Shown here piece by piece: positions 45,277 through 52,998 of a stretch of DNA of 64,000 nucleotides (its first letter is position 1; every line of letters begins with the position of its first letter). The DNA is taken from contig QHSX01000042.1 of NCBI GenBank assembly GCA_003221695.1, positions 62,001-126,000 on the forward strand, in the 5' to 3' direction. The notes under the pieces are model-generated. The model saw nothing but the letters and a program-made list of their open reading frames with translations, made no database searches and had not been told where the DNA came from. The position numbers and the translations under genes were made by a program. The DNA comes from Candidatus Rokuibacteriota bacterium. Lineage in GTDB: Bacteria > Methylomirabilota > Methylomirabilia > Rokubacteriales > CSP1-6.

Positions 45277-45726
45277 ATGAGACTGACACGGAGGTCCGGA
45301 GCACTCGTCGTGCTGCTGCTGTCGCTGGACTTCGTCGCCTGTGCCACCATGGGCGACCCTCCGCCCTCGCTCTACAAGCGGCTGGGAGGGCGTGACGGCA
45401 TCGCGCTGGTGGTCGACGACTTCGTCGCGAACATGGTCGCCGACCCTCGCGTGAACAATCGCTTCCAGGGCATGCCGCCCCCCGCGGTCTTCAAGCTCAG
45501 GTCGAACCTCGCCGACCAGATCTGCGACGCCACCGGCGGCCCCTGCTCCTACCTCGGGCGCGACATGAAGGCGACGCACCGAGGCATGCAGATCACCGAC
45601 GGCGAGTGGGACGCGACCGTCGAGAACCTGGTGCGGGCGCTCGACAAGCATCAGGTCGGCGCGAAGGAGAAGAGCGAGTTGCTCGGCCTGCTGGGCCCGA
45701 TGAAGGGCGAGATCGTCGGCCAGTGA
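45277..45726 (+). CDS. Group I truncated haemoglobin with a lipoprotein-type signal
   Basis: The 149-residue protein has a basic, hydrophobic N-terminus (RLTRRSGALVVLLLSLDFVA) ending in FVAC, a near-standard lipobox with Cys22. A truncated haemoglobin domain follows: LYKRLGGRDGIALVVDDFVA, DQICDATGGPCSYLGRDMK, and the haem-binding proximal His101 in KATHRGMQIT. It should bind oxygen or NO outside the cytoplasm. AGGAGGG directly before the ATG at 45277 overlaps the livF stop, so it is the last gene of the Liv operon. Exported truncated haemoglobins are uncommon, and its link to the transporter is unknown. Confidence 0.88.
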   Translation: MRLTRRSGALVVLLLSLDFVACATMGDPPPSLYKRLGGRDGIALVVDDFVANMVADPRVNNRFQGMPPPAVFKLRSNLADQICDATGGPCSYLGRDMKATHRGMQITDGEWDATVENLVRALDKHQVGAKEKSELLGLLGPMKGEIVGQ

Positions 45727-45752
45727 GCCGACCGCGTCGCGGGTGAGGTCGC

Positions 45753-45840
45753 GTGGCGGTGCGAGCCGCAGCCGCCGGCGAGGCGAGTCTATGAATGTGG
45801 CGGTGCGAGCCGCAGCCGCCGGCGAGGCGAGTCTATGAAC
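45753..45840 (+). repeat. Two 44-bp leader-type repeat units ending on a start codon
   Basis: Units at 45753-45796 and 45797-45840 are identical except for the last base. Read from the ATG at 45791 they encode the 15-residue frame MNVAVRAAAAGEASL, whose TGA overlaps the next ATG (45835) as ATGA. That second ATG is the start of the ligase gene. The unit belongs to the family also found at 55857, 57985 and 62469. Confidence 0.8.
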
Positions 45841-47358
45841 ATGCACGTGCACGGATTCACGGTCTACGACATGATCGCGCGCGGCGCGTTCGTGTACGGC
45901 GACGCGCCAGCCGTTCTCCACGGTGACCGGCAGCTGTCCTTCCGGGAGTTTCGGCGTCAGGTTGACGCGCTCGCCGGGGGGCTCGTGGCTCTGGGCATCG
46001 GCAAGGGGGACCGCATCTGCGTCCTGGCGCAGAACGACACCGCCTACCTCGAGCTATACGGCGCCTGCGCGCGGCAGGGCATCGTCGCCTACCCGATCAA
46101 CTGGCGGCTGACCGCGCAGGAAGTGGAGCTTGTGGTGGACCGCGCTGCGCCCCGGATGATGGTGGTCGACACCTCCACGCTCCCCGTGGTGGCCGGCTGG
46201 CCGAAGGAGAAGCCGTCGGTCGCGCACTGGTATCAGTTCGGCGAGGCCAGTGGGCCGGCCTTCAAGCCCTTCGCCGCGCTGTACCGAACGGCCAGCCCGC
46301 CGCCCAGGCCCGCGGTGTCGGCCGACGACCCGTTCGCGGTGATCTCGACCGCCGCCGTGGACGTGATCCCGCGTGGCGCGGTGCTCACTCACGCCAATAT
46401 GATCGCGGCCAACCTGACCGCCATGGCCTCGATCGGCTACACCGCGGCGGATCGCTACCTGCTGGCGCTGCCGCTATTCCACATCACCGCGCTGGGGGGG
46501 GCGATCGCCCACATGCACGCCGGCGCTGCCAGCGTGCTGGTGTCGCGGTTCGACGCCGAGGAGGCCGTCCGGCTGATTGATCGCCACGCCGTCACCCACG
46601 TCTCGGACTTTCCCCCCGTGCTGACCAATCTGCTGGATGCGGCCGAGAAGCTGGGCAGCCGGTTGCCCAGCCTGAAGCACGTCTCCGGCCTCGACGCGCC
46701 CCAGACCATCGAGCGCCTGCACGCGCAAACCCGGGCGCAGTTCTGGACTGGCTTCGGGCAGTCGGAAACCAGCGGGTTCGTCACCCTGCAACGCGTGCGG
46801 GACAAGCCCGGCGCCGCCGGCAAGCCCGTGCCCGTGTGCGACGTGAAGCTCGTGGATGACGACGACCGCGAGGTGGACGTCGGGACACCAGGGGAGATCG
46901 TCGTGCGCGGCCCGCTCGTGTTCCAGGGCTACTTCGACCAGGCGGACGTGACGGCCTACACCCTCCGCAACGGCTGGCACCACACCGGGGACGTGGGGCG
47001 GTTCGACGCCGACGGCTACCTCTACTACGTCAAGCGCAAGCCGGAGAAGGAGCTGATCAAGCCCGGCGGGGAGAACGTCTACCCGGCGGAGGTCGAGACG
47101 GTGATCATGCAACTCCCGGGCGTGCGCGGGGTGTGCGTGTACGGCATCCCCGACGCCAAGTGGGGCGAGGCGATCAAGGCCGTGGTCGAGGTGACGGACG
47201 GCCGGTACACCGCCCAGCAGGTGAGCGACTTCGTGGCGTCGAAGATCGCCCGCTTCAAGCGGCCTCATGCCGTGGCGTTCACCGACGCCCTCCCGCGCAC
47301 CGCGGAGGGCGTGGTCGACCGGGAGGCCGTGAAGGCCAAGTGGGGTCACGCGCGGTGA
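45835..47358 (+). CDS. AMP-dependent acyl-CoA synthetase
   Basis: The 507-residue ligase has GDRQLSFREFRRQVDALAGG, the adenylate motif region with AVDVIPRGAVLTHANMIA, FGQSETSGFVTLQ, HHTGDVGRFDADGYLYYVKR and the catalytic-lysine loop KELIKPGGENVYPAE. The P-loop is odd: the usual YTSGTTG-PKG is replaced by ISTAAVDVIPRGA, so the phosphate-binding residues are mostly missing. That may reduce or change activity. The ATG at 45835 lies in the last repeat unit; an ATG at 45841 is also possible. It precedes a BadH-like dehydrogenase and may serve an alicyclic or aliphatic acid pathway. Confidence 0.87.
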   Translation: MNMHVHGFTVYDMIARGAFVYGDAPAVLHGDRQLSFREFRRQVDALAGGLVALGIGKGDRICVLAQNDTAYLELYGACARQGIVAYPINWRLTAQEVELVVDRAAPRMMVVDTSTLPVVAGWPKEKPSVAHWYQFGEASGPAFKPFAALYRTASPPPRPAVSADDPFAVISTAAVDVIPRGAVLTHANMIAANLTAMASIGYTAADRYLLALPLFHITALGGAIAHMHAGAASVLVSRFDAEEAVRLIDRHAVTHVSDFPPVLTNLLDAAEKLGSRLPSLKHVSGLDAPQTIERLHAQTRAQFWTGFGQSETSGFVTLQRVRDKPGAAGKPVPVCDVKLVDDDDREVDVGTPGEIVVRGPLVFQGYFDQADVTAYTLRNGWHHTGDVGRFDADGYLYYVKRKPEKELIKPGGENVYPAEVETVIMQLPGVRGVCVYGIPDAKWGEAIKAVVEVTDGRYTAQQVSDFVASKIARFKRPHAVAFTDALPRTAEGVVDREAVKAKWGHAR

Positions 47359-47380
47359 GGATCTCCCCCCGGGGAAGCCG

Positions 47381-48136
47381 GTGAAGCTCCGCGACCGTGT
47401 GGCGATCGTCACCGGCGGGGCGAGCGGCATCGGGCGGGCGATCGCCAGCGCGCTCGCCCGTGAAGGCGCCCGCGTCGCGATCGCCGATCTGAACGAGGCG
47501 GGCGGCACCGAAGTCGCGCGGGGGATCGAGAAGGACGGGGGCGCGGCGGCCGCGTGGCGCGTGGACATCACCGACGCGGCCGCGGTCGCCGGCATGGTGG
47601 CGGCCGTGGTCGCGCGCTGGGGGACGGTTCACGTCCTCGTCAACAACGCCGGCTGGGACCGGCCGATGCCGTTCGTGGAGACGACACCCGAGTTCTGGGA
47701 CCGGATCCTCGCCCTCAACCTCCGCGGGCCGATCGCCTGCACCCACGCCGTCCTACCCCACATGATCCGGCAGGAGTACGGCAAGATCGTGTCGATCGCG
47801 TCCGACGCCGGCCGCGTGGGCTCGACGGGCGAGGCGGTCTACTCGGCCGCGAAGGGCGGGGTCATCGCGTTCACCAAGACGATCGCCCGCGAAGTGGCGC
47901 GCCACAGGGTCAACGTGAACTGCGTCTGTCCGGGCCCGTCGGAGACGCCGCTGTTCCAGCGGGAGTTTGTCGCCGAGAGCCCGAGGCTCGCCGAGAGCCT
48001 CAAGCGCGTGATCCCGTGGGGCCGGCTCGGGACGCCCGAGGACATTGCGCCCGCCGTGGTCTTCCTCGCCTCTGACGAGGCGGGCTTCGTCACCGGTCAG
48101 ACCCTCTCGGTGTCTGGCGGTCTCACGATGCTCTAG
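47381..48136 (+). CDS. Short-chain dehydrogenase/reductase, BadH-like
   Basis: The 251-residue SDR has the cofactor loop TGGASGIG (11-18), NNAG at 88-91 and the catalytic Tyr154 and Lys158 in GEAVYSAAKGG with Ser141. Stretches such as NNAGWDRPMPF, SIASDAGRVGSTGEAVY, CPGPSETPLF and GFVTGQTLSVSGGLTM resemble 2-hydroxycyclohexanecarboxyl-CoA dehydrogenase (BadH) more than generic FabG. BadH works just before BadI in cyclohexanecarboxylate breakdown, and a BadI-like crotonase lies at 23679. The assignment to that exact reaction is inference. Confidence 0.9.
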   Translation: MKLRDRVAIVTGGASGIGRAIASALAREGARVAIADLNEAGGTEVARGIEKDGGAAAAWRVDITDAAAVAGMVAAVVARWGTVHVLVNNAGWDRPMPFVETTPEFWDRILALNLRGPIACTHAVLPHMIRQEYGKIVSIASDAGRVGSTGEAVYSAAKGGVIAFTKTIAREVARHRVNVNCVCPGPSETPLFQREFVAESPRLAESLKRVIPWGRLGTPEDIAPAVVFLASDEAGFVTGQTLSVSGGLTML

Positions 48137-48162
48137 GAGCGGGTCGCGATGACTGTGTTCGA

Positions 48163-48225
48163 GCGCCGGCTTTGCCGGCGCAATCGGATTCTGGGGGTGG
48201 CTCGGAGGGGGCCATCGAGGCCCCC
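48163..48225 (+). terminator. Two GC hairpins between the SDR and PfkB genes
   Basis: GCGCCGGC-TTT-GCCGGCGC (48163-48181) is a perfect 8-bp stem. GGGGGCC and GGCCCCC around ATCGA (48207-48225) form a second stem followed by TT. The second resembles the hairpin at 26292. The TTG at 48172 lies in the loop of the first stem. Confidence 0.45.
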
Positions 48226-48243
48226 TTCGACTTAGGAGCGGTC

Positions 48244-49086
48244 CTGGCCGCGCCCGACTTCGTCGCCATCGGCCATGTCACGCTCGACCGTGTGGGCGAC
48301 CTCACCCGACCCGGTGGCGCCGCCCTCTACGGTGCGATCACGGCCCACCGGCTCGGCCTCTCCGTCGGCCTCCTGACGAGCCACGCCGACGATTTTCCTC
48401 TCGACGCGATCCCGTCGCAGATCGAGGTGATCACCCGCGAGGCGCGCCAGACGACCCGCTTCGAGCATCACTACGAGGCGGGCGCCCGCGTCTCCCGCGT
48501 CCGCGGCCGCGCGCTCCCGCTCACCACGGCGGACGTGCCTGAAGACTGGCGCGACGCGCCGCTGGTGCTCCTGGCGCCGGTGATCGACGAGGTGGATCCG
48601 CTGCTCGCCGCCGAGTTCACGGACGGCGCGGTCGGCGCCGCGGCGCAAGGCTGGCTCCGCGCGGTCGGCCGGGACGGCGCGGTCGGCCCGCGCGCGTGGG
48701 AGTCGTCGCGCCCACTCCTGGACAAGATCCAGGCGCTCTTCCTCTCGCGCGAGGACGTCCGCGGCCATGAGGCCGCCGTGGTCGAATGGCTCCAGTACGT
48801 CCCCCTCGGTGTCCTCACCGCCGACCGCGACGGCGCGCTGCTCTTCGTCAACGGCGACCGCTACGAGGTGCGGCCGCGACCCGCGGCGGAGTCGGACCCG
48901 ACCGGTGCCGGCGACGTCTTCGCCGCGACGTTTCTCGTCGAGTACCAGCGCGTGGGCGATCCCTGGCTCGCGGCGGCCGCGGCGGCGTGCGCGGGCTCGC
49001 TCTCCGTCGAGGGCGAGGGCTGGGCGACGGTGCCCGACCGCGGTCGCCTGGCGACGACGCTCAAGGAGTACGAGCGGAGCGGTTGA
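48244..49086 (+). CDS. PfkB-family carbohydrate kinase
   Basis: The product (about 280 residues) has the PfkB C-terminal signature [17 protein letters not shown] with the catalytic Asp in GAGD, and an N-terminal [11 protein letters not shown] and [16 protein letters not shown]. It phosphorylates a sugar or nucleoside with ATP; the substrate is unknown. The start is unusual. The only in-frame standard codon is the TTG at 48172, which lies in a hairpin loop. A CTG at 48244 has TAGGAG five bases upstream and is followed directly by the conserved region, so I prefer it. Transaldolase downstream would fit a sugar-phosphate role. Confidence 0.85.
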   Translation: MAAPDFVAIGHVTLDRVGDLTRPGGAALYGAITAHRLGLSVGLLTSHADDFPLDAIPSQIEVITREARQTTRFEHHYEAGARVSRVRGRALPLTTADVPEDWRDAPLVLLAPVIDEVDPLLAAEFTDGAVGAAAQGWLRAVGRDGAVGPRAWESSRPLLDKIQALFLSREDVRGHEAAVVEWLQYVPLGVLTADRDGALLFVNGDRYEVRPRPAAESDPTGAGDVFAATFLVEYQRVGDPWLAAAAAACAGSLSVEGEGWATVPDRGRLATTLKEYERSG

Positions 49087-49112
49087 CACGCCTTCGGCAC
49101 GGGGACTAGGCT
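49083..49112 (+). promoter_or_regulatory. Promoter giving a leaderless mRNA for the cyclophilin-like gene
   Basis: TTGACA (49083-49088) overlaps the PfkB stop codon; TAGGCT (49107-49112) lies 18 bp downstream and six bases before the GTG start at 49119. Transcription would start on or next to the start codon. The -10 box is weak. Confidence 0.4.
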
Positions 49113-49118
49113 CTAGTC

Positions 49119-49499
49119 GTGGCGGCCGGTCGCGCGATCGTGATTGCAGCGGGAAAAGTGTCCGCCGAGGCCCAACTGAACGAGTCGAAGACGGCGAGCG
49201 CCATCTGGGACGCGCTCCCGATCGATGCCACGGGCGAGACGTGGGGCGACGAGATCTACTTCGACATCGGCCTCGCGGTCGGTCCCGAGTCGCCCAGGGA
49301 CGTCGTCGAGGTCGGCGACCTCGGTTACTGGCCGCCCGGGCACGCCTTCTGCGTCTTCTTCGGGCCGACACCGCTGAGCCGGGGCGCCGAGATCCGTCCC
49401 GCCAGCCCCGTGAACCTCGTCGGCCGGGTCGTCGGCGACGCCAAGGTGTTCAAGCGGGTGAGCGCCGGGACGCGCGTTACCCTCAGGAGGGCTCCATGA
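49119..49499 (+). CDS. Cyclophilin-like fold protein (DUF369/TM1367 family)
   Basis: The 126-residue protein matches the small cyclophilin-like family: [38 protein letters not shown], and [21 protein letters not shown], ending [12 protein letters not shown]. The function is not established; the classical prolyl-isomerase active residues are not conserved in the family. It may start on a leaderless transcript. The transaldolase start overlaps its 3' end by four bases. Confidence 0.88.
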   Translation: MAAGRAIVIAAGKVSAEAQLNESKTASAIWDALPIDATGETWGDEIYFDIGLAVGPESPRDVVEVGDLGYWPPGHAFCVFFGPTPLSRGAEIRPASPVNLVGRVVGDAKVFKRVSAGTRVTLRRAP

Positions 49500-50146
49500 A
49501 GATCTTCCTCGATACGGCGAGCGTCAGCGAGCTGAAGGAAGGCGTCGCGCTCGGCGTCGTCGACGGCGTCACGACCAACCCGTCGCTCATCGCCAAGGAG
49601 AAGCGGCCCTTCCGGCCGCTGGTCGAGGAGATCTGCGCGATCGTGCCGGGCGACGTGAGCCTCGAAGTGGTCGCCACCGATTTCGAGGGGATGGTGAAGG
49701 AAGGCGAGGAGCTGCATCACATCGCGCCCAACGTCGTCGTCAAGTGCCCGCTCACCAAGGACGGGCTGAAGGCGGTGAAGCACCTTACGGGCAAGGGGAT
49801 CCGCGTCAACCAGACGCTCTGCTTCTCGGCGACCCAGGCGCTGCTCTCGGCGAAGGCGGGCGCCTACTACATCAGCCCGTTCCTCGGGCGCCTGGACGAC
49901 ATCGCGCACGTCGGCATGGACCTCGTCCGCGACATCTGCGAGATCTACCGGGTCCAGGGGTTTACGACGCAGGTGCTCGCCGCGTCGATCCGCAACCCCC
50001 TCCACGTGGTGGACGCGGCCAAGGCAGGCGCGCACGTGGTGACGATGCCGTTCGCCGTGCTCGAGCAGCTCATGAAGCACCCGCTGACGGACCTCGGCCT
50101 CAAGAAGTTTCTCGACGACTGGGCCAAGCTCGGCGAGAAGATCTAG
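49496..50146 (+). CDS. tal: Transaldolase, small (TalC/FSA-like) type
   Basis: The 216-residue enzyme transfers a dihydroxyacetone unit between sugar phosphates in the pentose phosphate pathway. It has [29 protein letters not shown], the Schiff-base lysine K83 in [10 protein letters not shown], and [18 protein letters not shown] with GRLDDI. AGGAGG at 49485-49490 lies five bases before the ATG. Small enzymes of this type can instead be fructose-6-phosphate aldolases; residues seen here do not settle that. Confidence 0.93.
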   Translation: MKIFLDTASVSELKEGVALGVVDGVTTNPSLIAKEKRPFRPLVEEICAIVPGDVSLEVVATDFEGMVKEGEELHHIAPNVVVKCPLTKDGLKAVKHLTGKGIRVNQTLCFSATQALLSAKAGAYYISPFLGRLDDIAHVGMDLVRDICEIYRVQGFTTQVLAASIRNPLHVVDAAKAGAHVVTMPFAVLEQLMKHPLTDLGLKKFLDDWAKLGEKI

Positions 50147-50154
50147 CGCGACGG

Positions 50155-51108
50155 ATGGTCGCGCCCGCCGACGCGAGACTCGCCCGGCGGCTCGTCCTCG
50201 ACGAGCTGTTCGATCTGTCGCTCTACCGCGCGCTTCGCGACGTCGCCCCCGGCGACCTCCGCCGCGTCCTCGACGAGCTGATTCCCGTCGAGACGCGGCA
50301 TCACGCCTTCTGGCAGAAGTTCTTCGGTCTGGAGCTCGGCAGGCTCGACCTCGGGCGGCGGCTGAAGCTCGCGCTCATCGTGGGGGTGTGCCGCCTCGGT
50401 GGCGCGCCGGCGATCCATCTTGTTCTGGAGGCGATCGAGGTCCACGGCGTGCGCAAGTACCTGGCCATCTGGCACCGCTACGGCGAGGGGCCGCTGGGAG
50501 GGGCCGTGCGCGAGGTGCTCCGGGACGAGTTCGAGCACGAGGACCGGGTGGTGACGGGCGACGCCGAGCGTCGTATCAATCCGGAGCGCGTCCGATCCAT
50601 CTTTCTCGGTCTGAACGACGGCCTTGTCGAGATCCTCGGCGCCGTCAGCGGCTTCTTCGCAGCGTTCGGCGCGTCTCTGACCGTCCTGGTCGCCGGCCTC
50701 ACGGTGGCCGTCGCCGGCGCGCTCTCGATGGCCGCGAGCGCCTACGTCGCCGCCAGCTCCGAGTCGGAGGTGCGGGCGGCCGAGGTGGGGCGACGCCGGT
50801 TCCTGGGCGAGCGAGCGGCAGAGGATCCGGGCGAGAGCGCGCTCACGGCCGCGTTGATCGTCGGCGCGAGCTACTTCGCCGGCGCGCTCGTCCCGGTGCT
50901 GCCGGTCCTCGCCGGCGCGCGCACGGCGCTGCCCTCGGCCCTCACGGCCGGCACGGTGATCGTCGTGGTCTCGGCGCTCGTCGCCTTCCTCACGGGCATG
51001 GACGTGCGGCGGCGGGTCGCGACGAACGTGGTGATCACCGCCCTCGCCGTGCTCGCCACCTACGCGATCGGCCTCGCGGCGAACGCGCTGTTCGGGATCT
51101 CGGTCTGA
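50155..51108 (+). CDS. VIT1/CCC1-family membrane protein with an N-terminal ferritin-like domain
   Basis: The 317-residue protein has a helical N-terminal domain with acidic and His pairs (DELIPVETRHHAFWQKFF, VLRDEFEHEDRVV), the arrangement of a rubrerythrin-like iron site. A VIT1/CCC1 membrane domain follows (IFLGLNDGLVEILGAVSGFF, then three to four more spans). VIT1 proteins move iron or manganese into a compartment or out of the cytoplasm; the fused ferritin-like domain may feed the metal. The ATG at 50155 lies eight bases after the transaldolase stop. Confidence 0.88.
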   Translation: MVAPADARLARRLVLDELFDLSLYRALRDVAPGDLRRVLDELIPVETRHHAFWQKFFGLELGRLDLGRRLKLALIVGVCRLGGAPAIHLVLEAIEVHGVRKYLAIWHRYGEGPLGGAVREVLRDEFEHEDRVVTGDAERRINPERVRSIFLGLNDGLVEILGAVSGFFAAFGASLTVLVAGLTVAVAGALSMAASAYVAASSESEVRAAEVGRRRFLGERAAEDPGESALTAALIVGASYFAGALVPVLPVLAGARTALPSALTAGTVIVVVSALVAFLTGMDVRRRVATNVVITALAVLATYAIGLAANALFGISV

Positions 51109-51120
51109 GGAACGCCGAGG

Positions 51121-51582
51121 TCAGCGGCGCCGCAGGCGTGGATCGAAGCGGAAGGCCTCCGGATCGCCGACGCGGATGCGTTTGAAGTCGGGGTGGACGG
51201 GGTTGAGCACGTAGTTCAGCTCCTGGGGAATGACCGCCGAGGGCACGGCGAGTACCGGACTTTTCAGATCGCGCGCCCAGCGCGTTCCCAGTTCGGCGAG
51301 CGCCTCCGGTGGAGGGTATCTCCTCCAGTTCGCCGGCAGCCCGGACGCCGGCATCCGGAAGATCGTGAGCGTCTCAGGAATGTCGGCCGAGATCGCGACC
51401 AGGTCGGCGGGCGGCTCGGGCCGCTCGAGATTGACGAAGACCTCGAGGGCAGCCAGCGCCAGGCTCGCCGAGGTGTAGACGAGCGGGATGCCCGGCCGGC
51501 TCCAGCGCCCTCCGTAACGGCGGGCCCCTTCGCCGTCAAAGGCCGCGTGCCGGGCGCGCGTGATCCGCCAGACGCGGGTCAG
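51121..51582 (-). CDS. RES-domain toxin of an Xre/RES toxin-antitoxin pair
   Basis: Read from the antitoxin stop, the frame gives 153 residues with full RES-domain features: TRVWRITRARHAAFDGEGAR, RYGGRWSRPGIPLVYTS (Arg and Tyr of the active site), ALAALEVFVNL and the late VPSAVIPQELNYVLNP. RES toxins degrade NAD or modify proteins. No ATG, GTG or TTG exists in frame before MPASGL, deep inside the domain. A CTG at 51582-51580 overlaps the antitoxin TGA as CTGA, so the toxin most likely starts there by coupled translation. Confidence 0.82.
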   Translation of the reverse strand: MTRVWRITRARHAAFDGEGARRYGGRWSRPGIPLVYTSASLALAALEVFVNLERPEPPADLVAISADIPETLTIFRMPASGLPANWRRYPPPEALAELGTRWARDLKSPVLAVPSAVIPQELNYVLNPVHPDFKRIRVGDPEAFRFDPRLRRR

Positions 51583-52013
51583 CTGTAGACGCCGTGCTCG
51601 ATGCGACCGAGAATCCGCTCGACCTGCTGCGCCCCGAGGTCGGTATCGAGCAGATCGAGGGGGCTGACCGACCCGAGCGCCCGGACGGTTCCACGCAACC
51701 AGGCGCCCGCCCTCTCCTGACTGCCGAAGACATCTTCCGCCCTGGCCGCAACCCGGGCCAGGCGCAGGAGCCGGTCGGACTCACCCGCACTCAGCCGACG
51801 CGCCTTCTTCCGCCTGGCCAGCGTACGAGGTGGTAGGTGCAGGACTCGGACGAGGGTCTCGGGGGGAATTTCGAAGCGGGCCGCGATCGCCTCGAGAGCC
51901 GCGTATGGGAGGCCAGTTCGGGCCTTGTCGATGATCGACCCATACGTCGCCTGGCGCTCCCGGAACACGCCCTTGCCGCCCAGCGCCTGGATGAGCCGTC
52001 CGGTCGAGACCAC
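51579..52013 (-). CDS. Xre/ParS-type antitoxin (DUF2384)
   Basis: The 144-residue protein has an N-terminal helix-turn-helix-like region (SIIDKARTGLPYAALEAIAA) and the DUF2384 C-terminal block DRLLRLARVAARAEDVFGSQ, AGAWLRGTVRALGSVSPLDL, the mark of antitoxins paired with RES toxins. It would neutralise the toxin and repress the operon. GTG at 52013 follows AGGAGG with seven bases between. It is first in the pair and overlaps the toxin. Confidence 0.9.
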   Translation of the reverse strand: MVSTGRLIQALGGKGVFRERQATYGSIIDKARTGLPYAALEAIAARFEIPPETLVRVLHLPPRTLARRKKARRLSAGESDRLLRLARVAARAEDVFGSQERAGAWLRGTVRALGSVSPLDLLDTDLGAQQVERILGRIEHGVYS

Positions 52014-52040
52014 TCAGCAGCCTCCTGCAACTTGGCAGAC

Positions 52041-52070
52041 ATACTACGGCCATGCGGCATCGAAAATCAA
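52041..52070 (-). promoter_or_regulatory. Promoter of the Xre/RES pair
   Basis: On the minus strand TTGATT (52070-52065), an 18-bp spacer and TAGTAT (52046-52041) precede the antitoxin. The site is AT-rich compared with its surroundings. Confidence 0.45.
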
Positions 52071-52101
52071 CTGATCCGATCGTCTAGAACCTGGAGCTTG
52101 G

Positions 52102-52989
52102 CTAGAGCTTCGCGCGGACGTCGTGGGCGAAGCGTTCGTAGATCTCGTTCATGTCCGCGAGGTCGCGTACGCGCGATTCGAGGATGACGTGGCGCACGCC
52201 GAGCTCGGCGAGCGCGCGGATCTCGCGGACGAGGGCGCCGACGTCGTGTCGGGCGGGCAGGCCCAGGCGCGCGCTGAGCGTGAGCGACTTCAGCTCCCGT
52301 CCGGCCGCGCGGCACGCCGCCGCCAGCGCGGCGAGCCCGCCCTTCAGCTTCTCGGCGGTCGCGAACGCGGCGTGCCAGCCGTCCCCGAGCTCGGCCACGC
52401 GCCGGAGCGCGCGCGGTGTGTGACCGCCGATCCAGATGGGAATCGCCCCGCGCCGGGGCTTCGGGGCGAAGCCGAGCGGGGCGAAGGACACGAACTCGCC
52501 CCGGAAGCTCGGGCGCTCCTCCCGCCAGCACGTCTTCATGATACGGAGCGCCTCGTCGCTCCACGCGCCCCGCCGCGCGTAATCCACGCCGAAGATCTCG
52601 ATCTCCTCGCGCATCCAGCCGACGCCCGCCCCCAGGATGACGCGCCCCGGCGCCAGATGGTCGAGTGTCGCGAGCATCTTCGCCGCGAGCACGGGGTGGC
52701 GGTGCGGGAGCACCAGCACCGTCGTGCCGAGACGGATCCGCTCGGTCGCGCCGGCGACGAGGGCGAGCGCGGTGAGCGGCTCGAGGAAGGTGGCGGACGG
52801 CGGCAGGGGGAAGTCGCCCGTCTCGTTGTACGGGTACTTCGACGCGATGCTCCAGGGGATCACGACGTGGTCGCTCGCCCAGAGCGAGTCGTACCCGAGC
52901 GCTTCCATCCGACGCGCGAAAGCGAGCAGGGTCTCGCGCGTGGCGGCCGGGCCGTAGACGGGGAGGTGACAGCCGAATTCTAGAGTCAC
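52102..52989 (-). CDS. LLM-class (luciferase-like) F420/FMN-dependent oxidoreductase
   Basis: The 295-residue protein has the luciferase-like barrel: GCHLPVYGPAATRETLLAFA, LGYDSLWASDHVVIP, TERIRLGTTVLVLPHRHPV and LAPGRVILGAGVGWMREEIE, close to the F420-dependent group (TIGR03619-like). It would use reduced F420 or FMN to oxidise or reduce a small substrate that cannot be named. The GTG start lies just after the end of the upstream ligase gene, so the two form a minus-strand unit. Confidence 0.9.
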   Translation of the reverse strand: MTLEFGCHLPVYGPAATRETLLAFARRMEALGYDSLWASDHVVIPWSIASKYPYNETGDFPLPPSATFLEPLTALALVAGATERIRLGTTVLVLPHRHPVLAAKMLATLDHLAPGRVILGAGVGWMREEIEIFGVDYARRGAWSDEALRIMKTCWREERPSFRGEFVSFAPLGFAPKPRRGAIPIWIGGHTPRALRRVAELGDGWHAAFATAEKLKGGLAALAAACRAAGRELKSLTLSARLGLPARHDVGALVREIRALAELGVRHVILESRVRDLADMNEIYERFAHDVRAKL

Positions 52990-52998
52990 AGACTCCGC

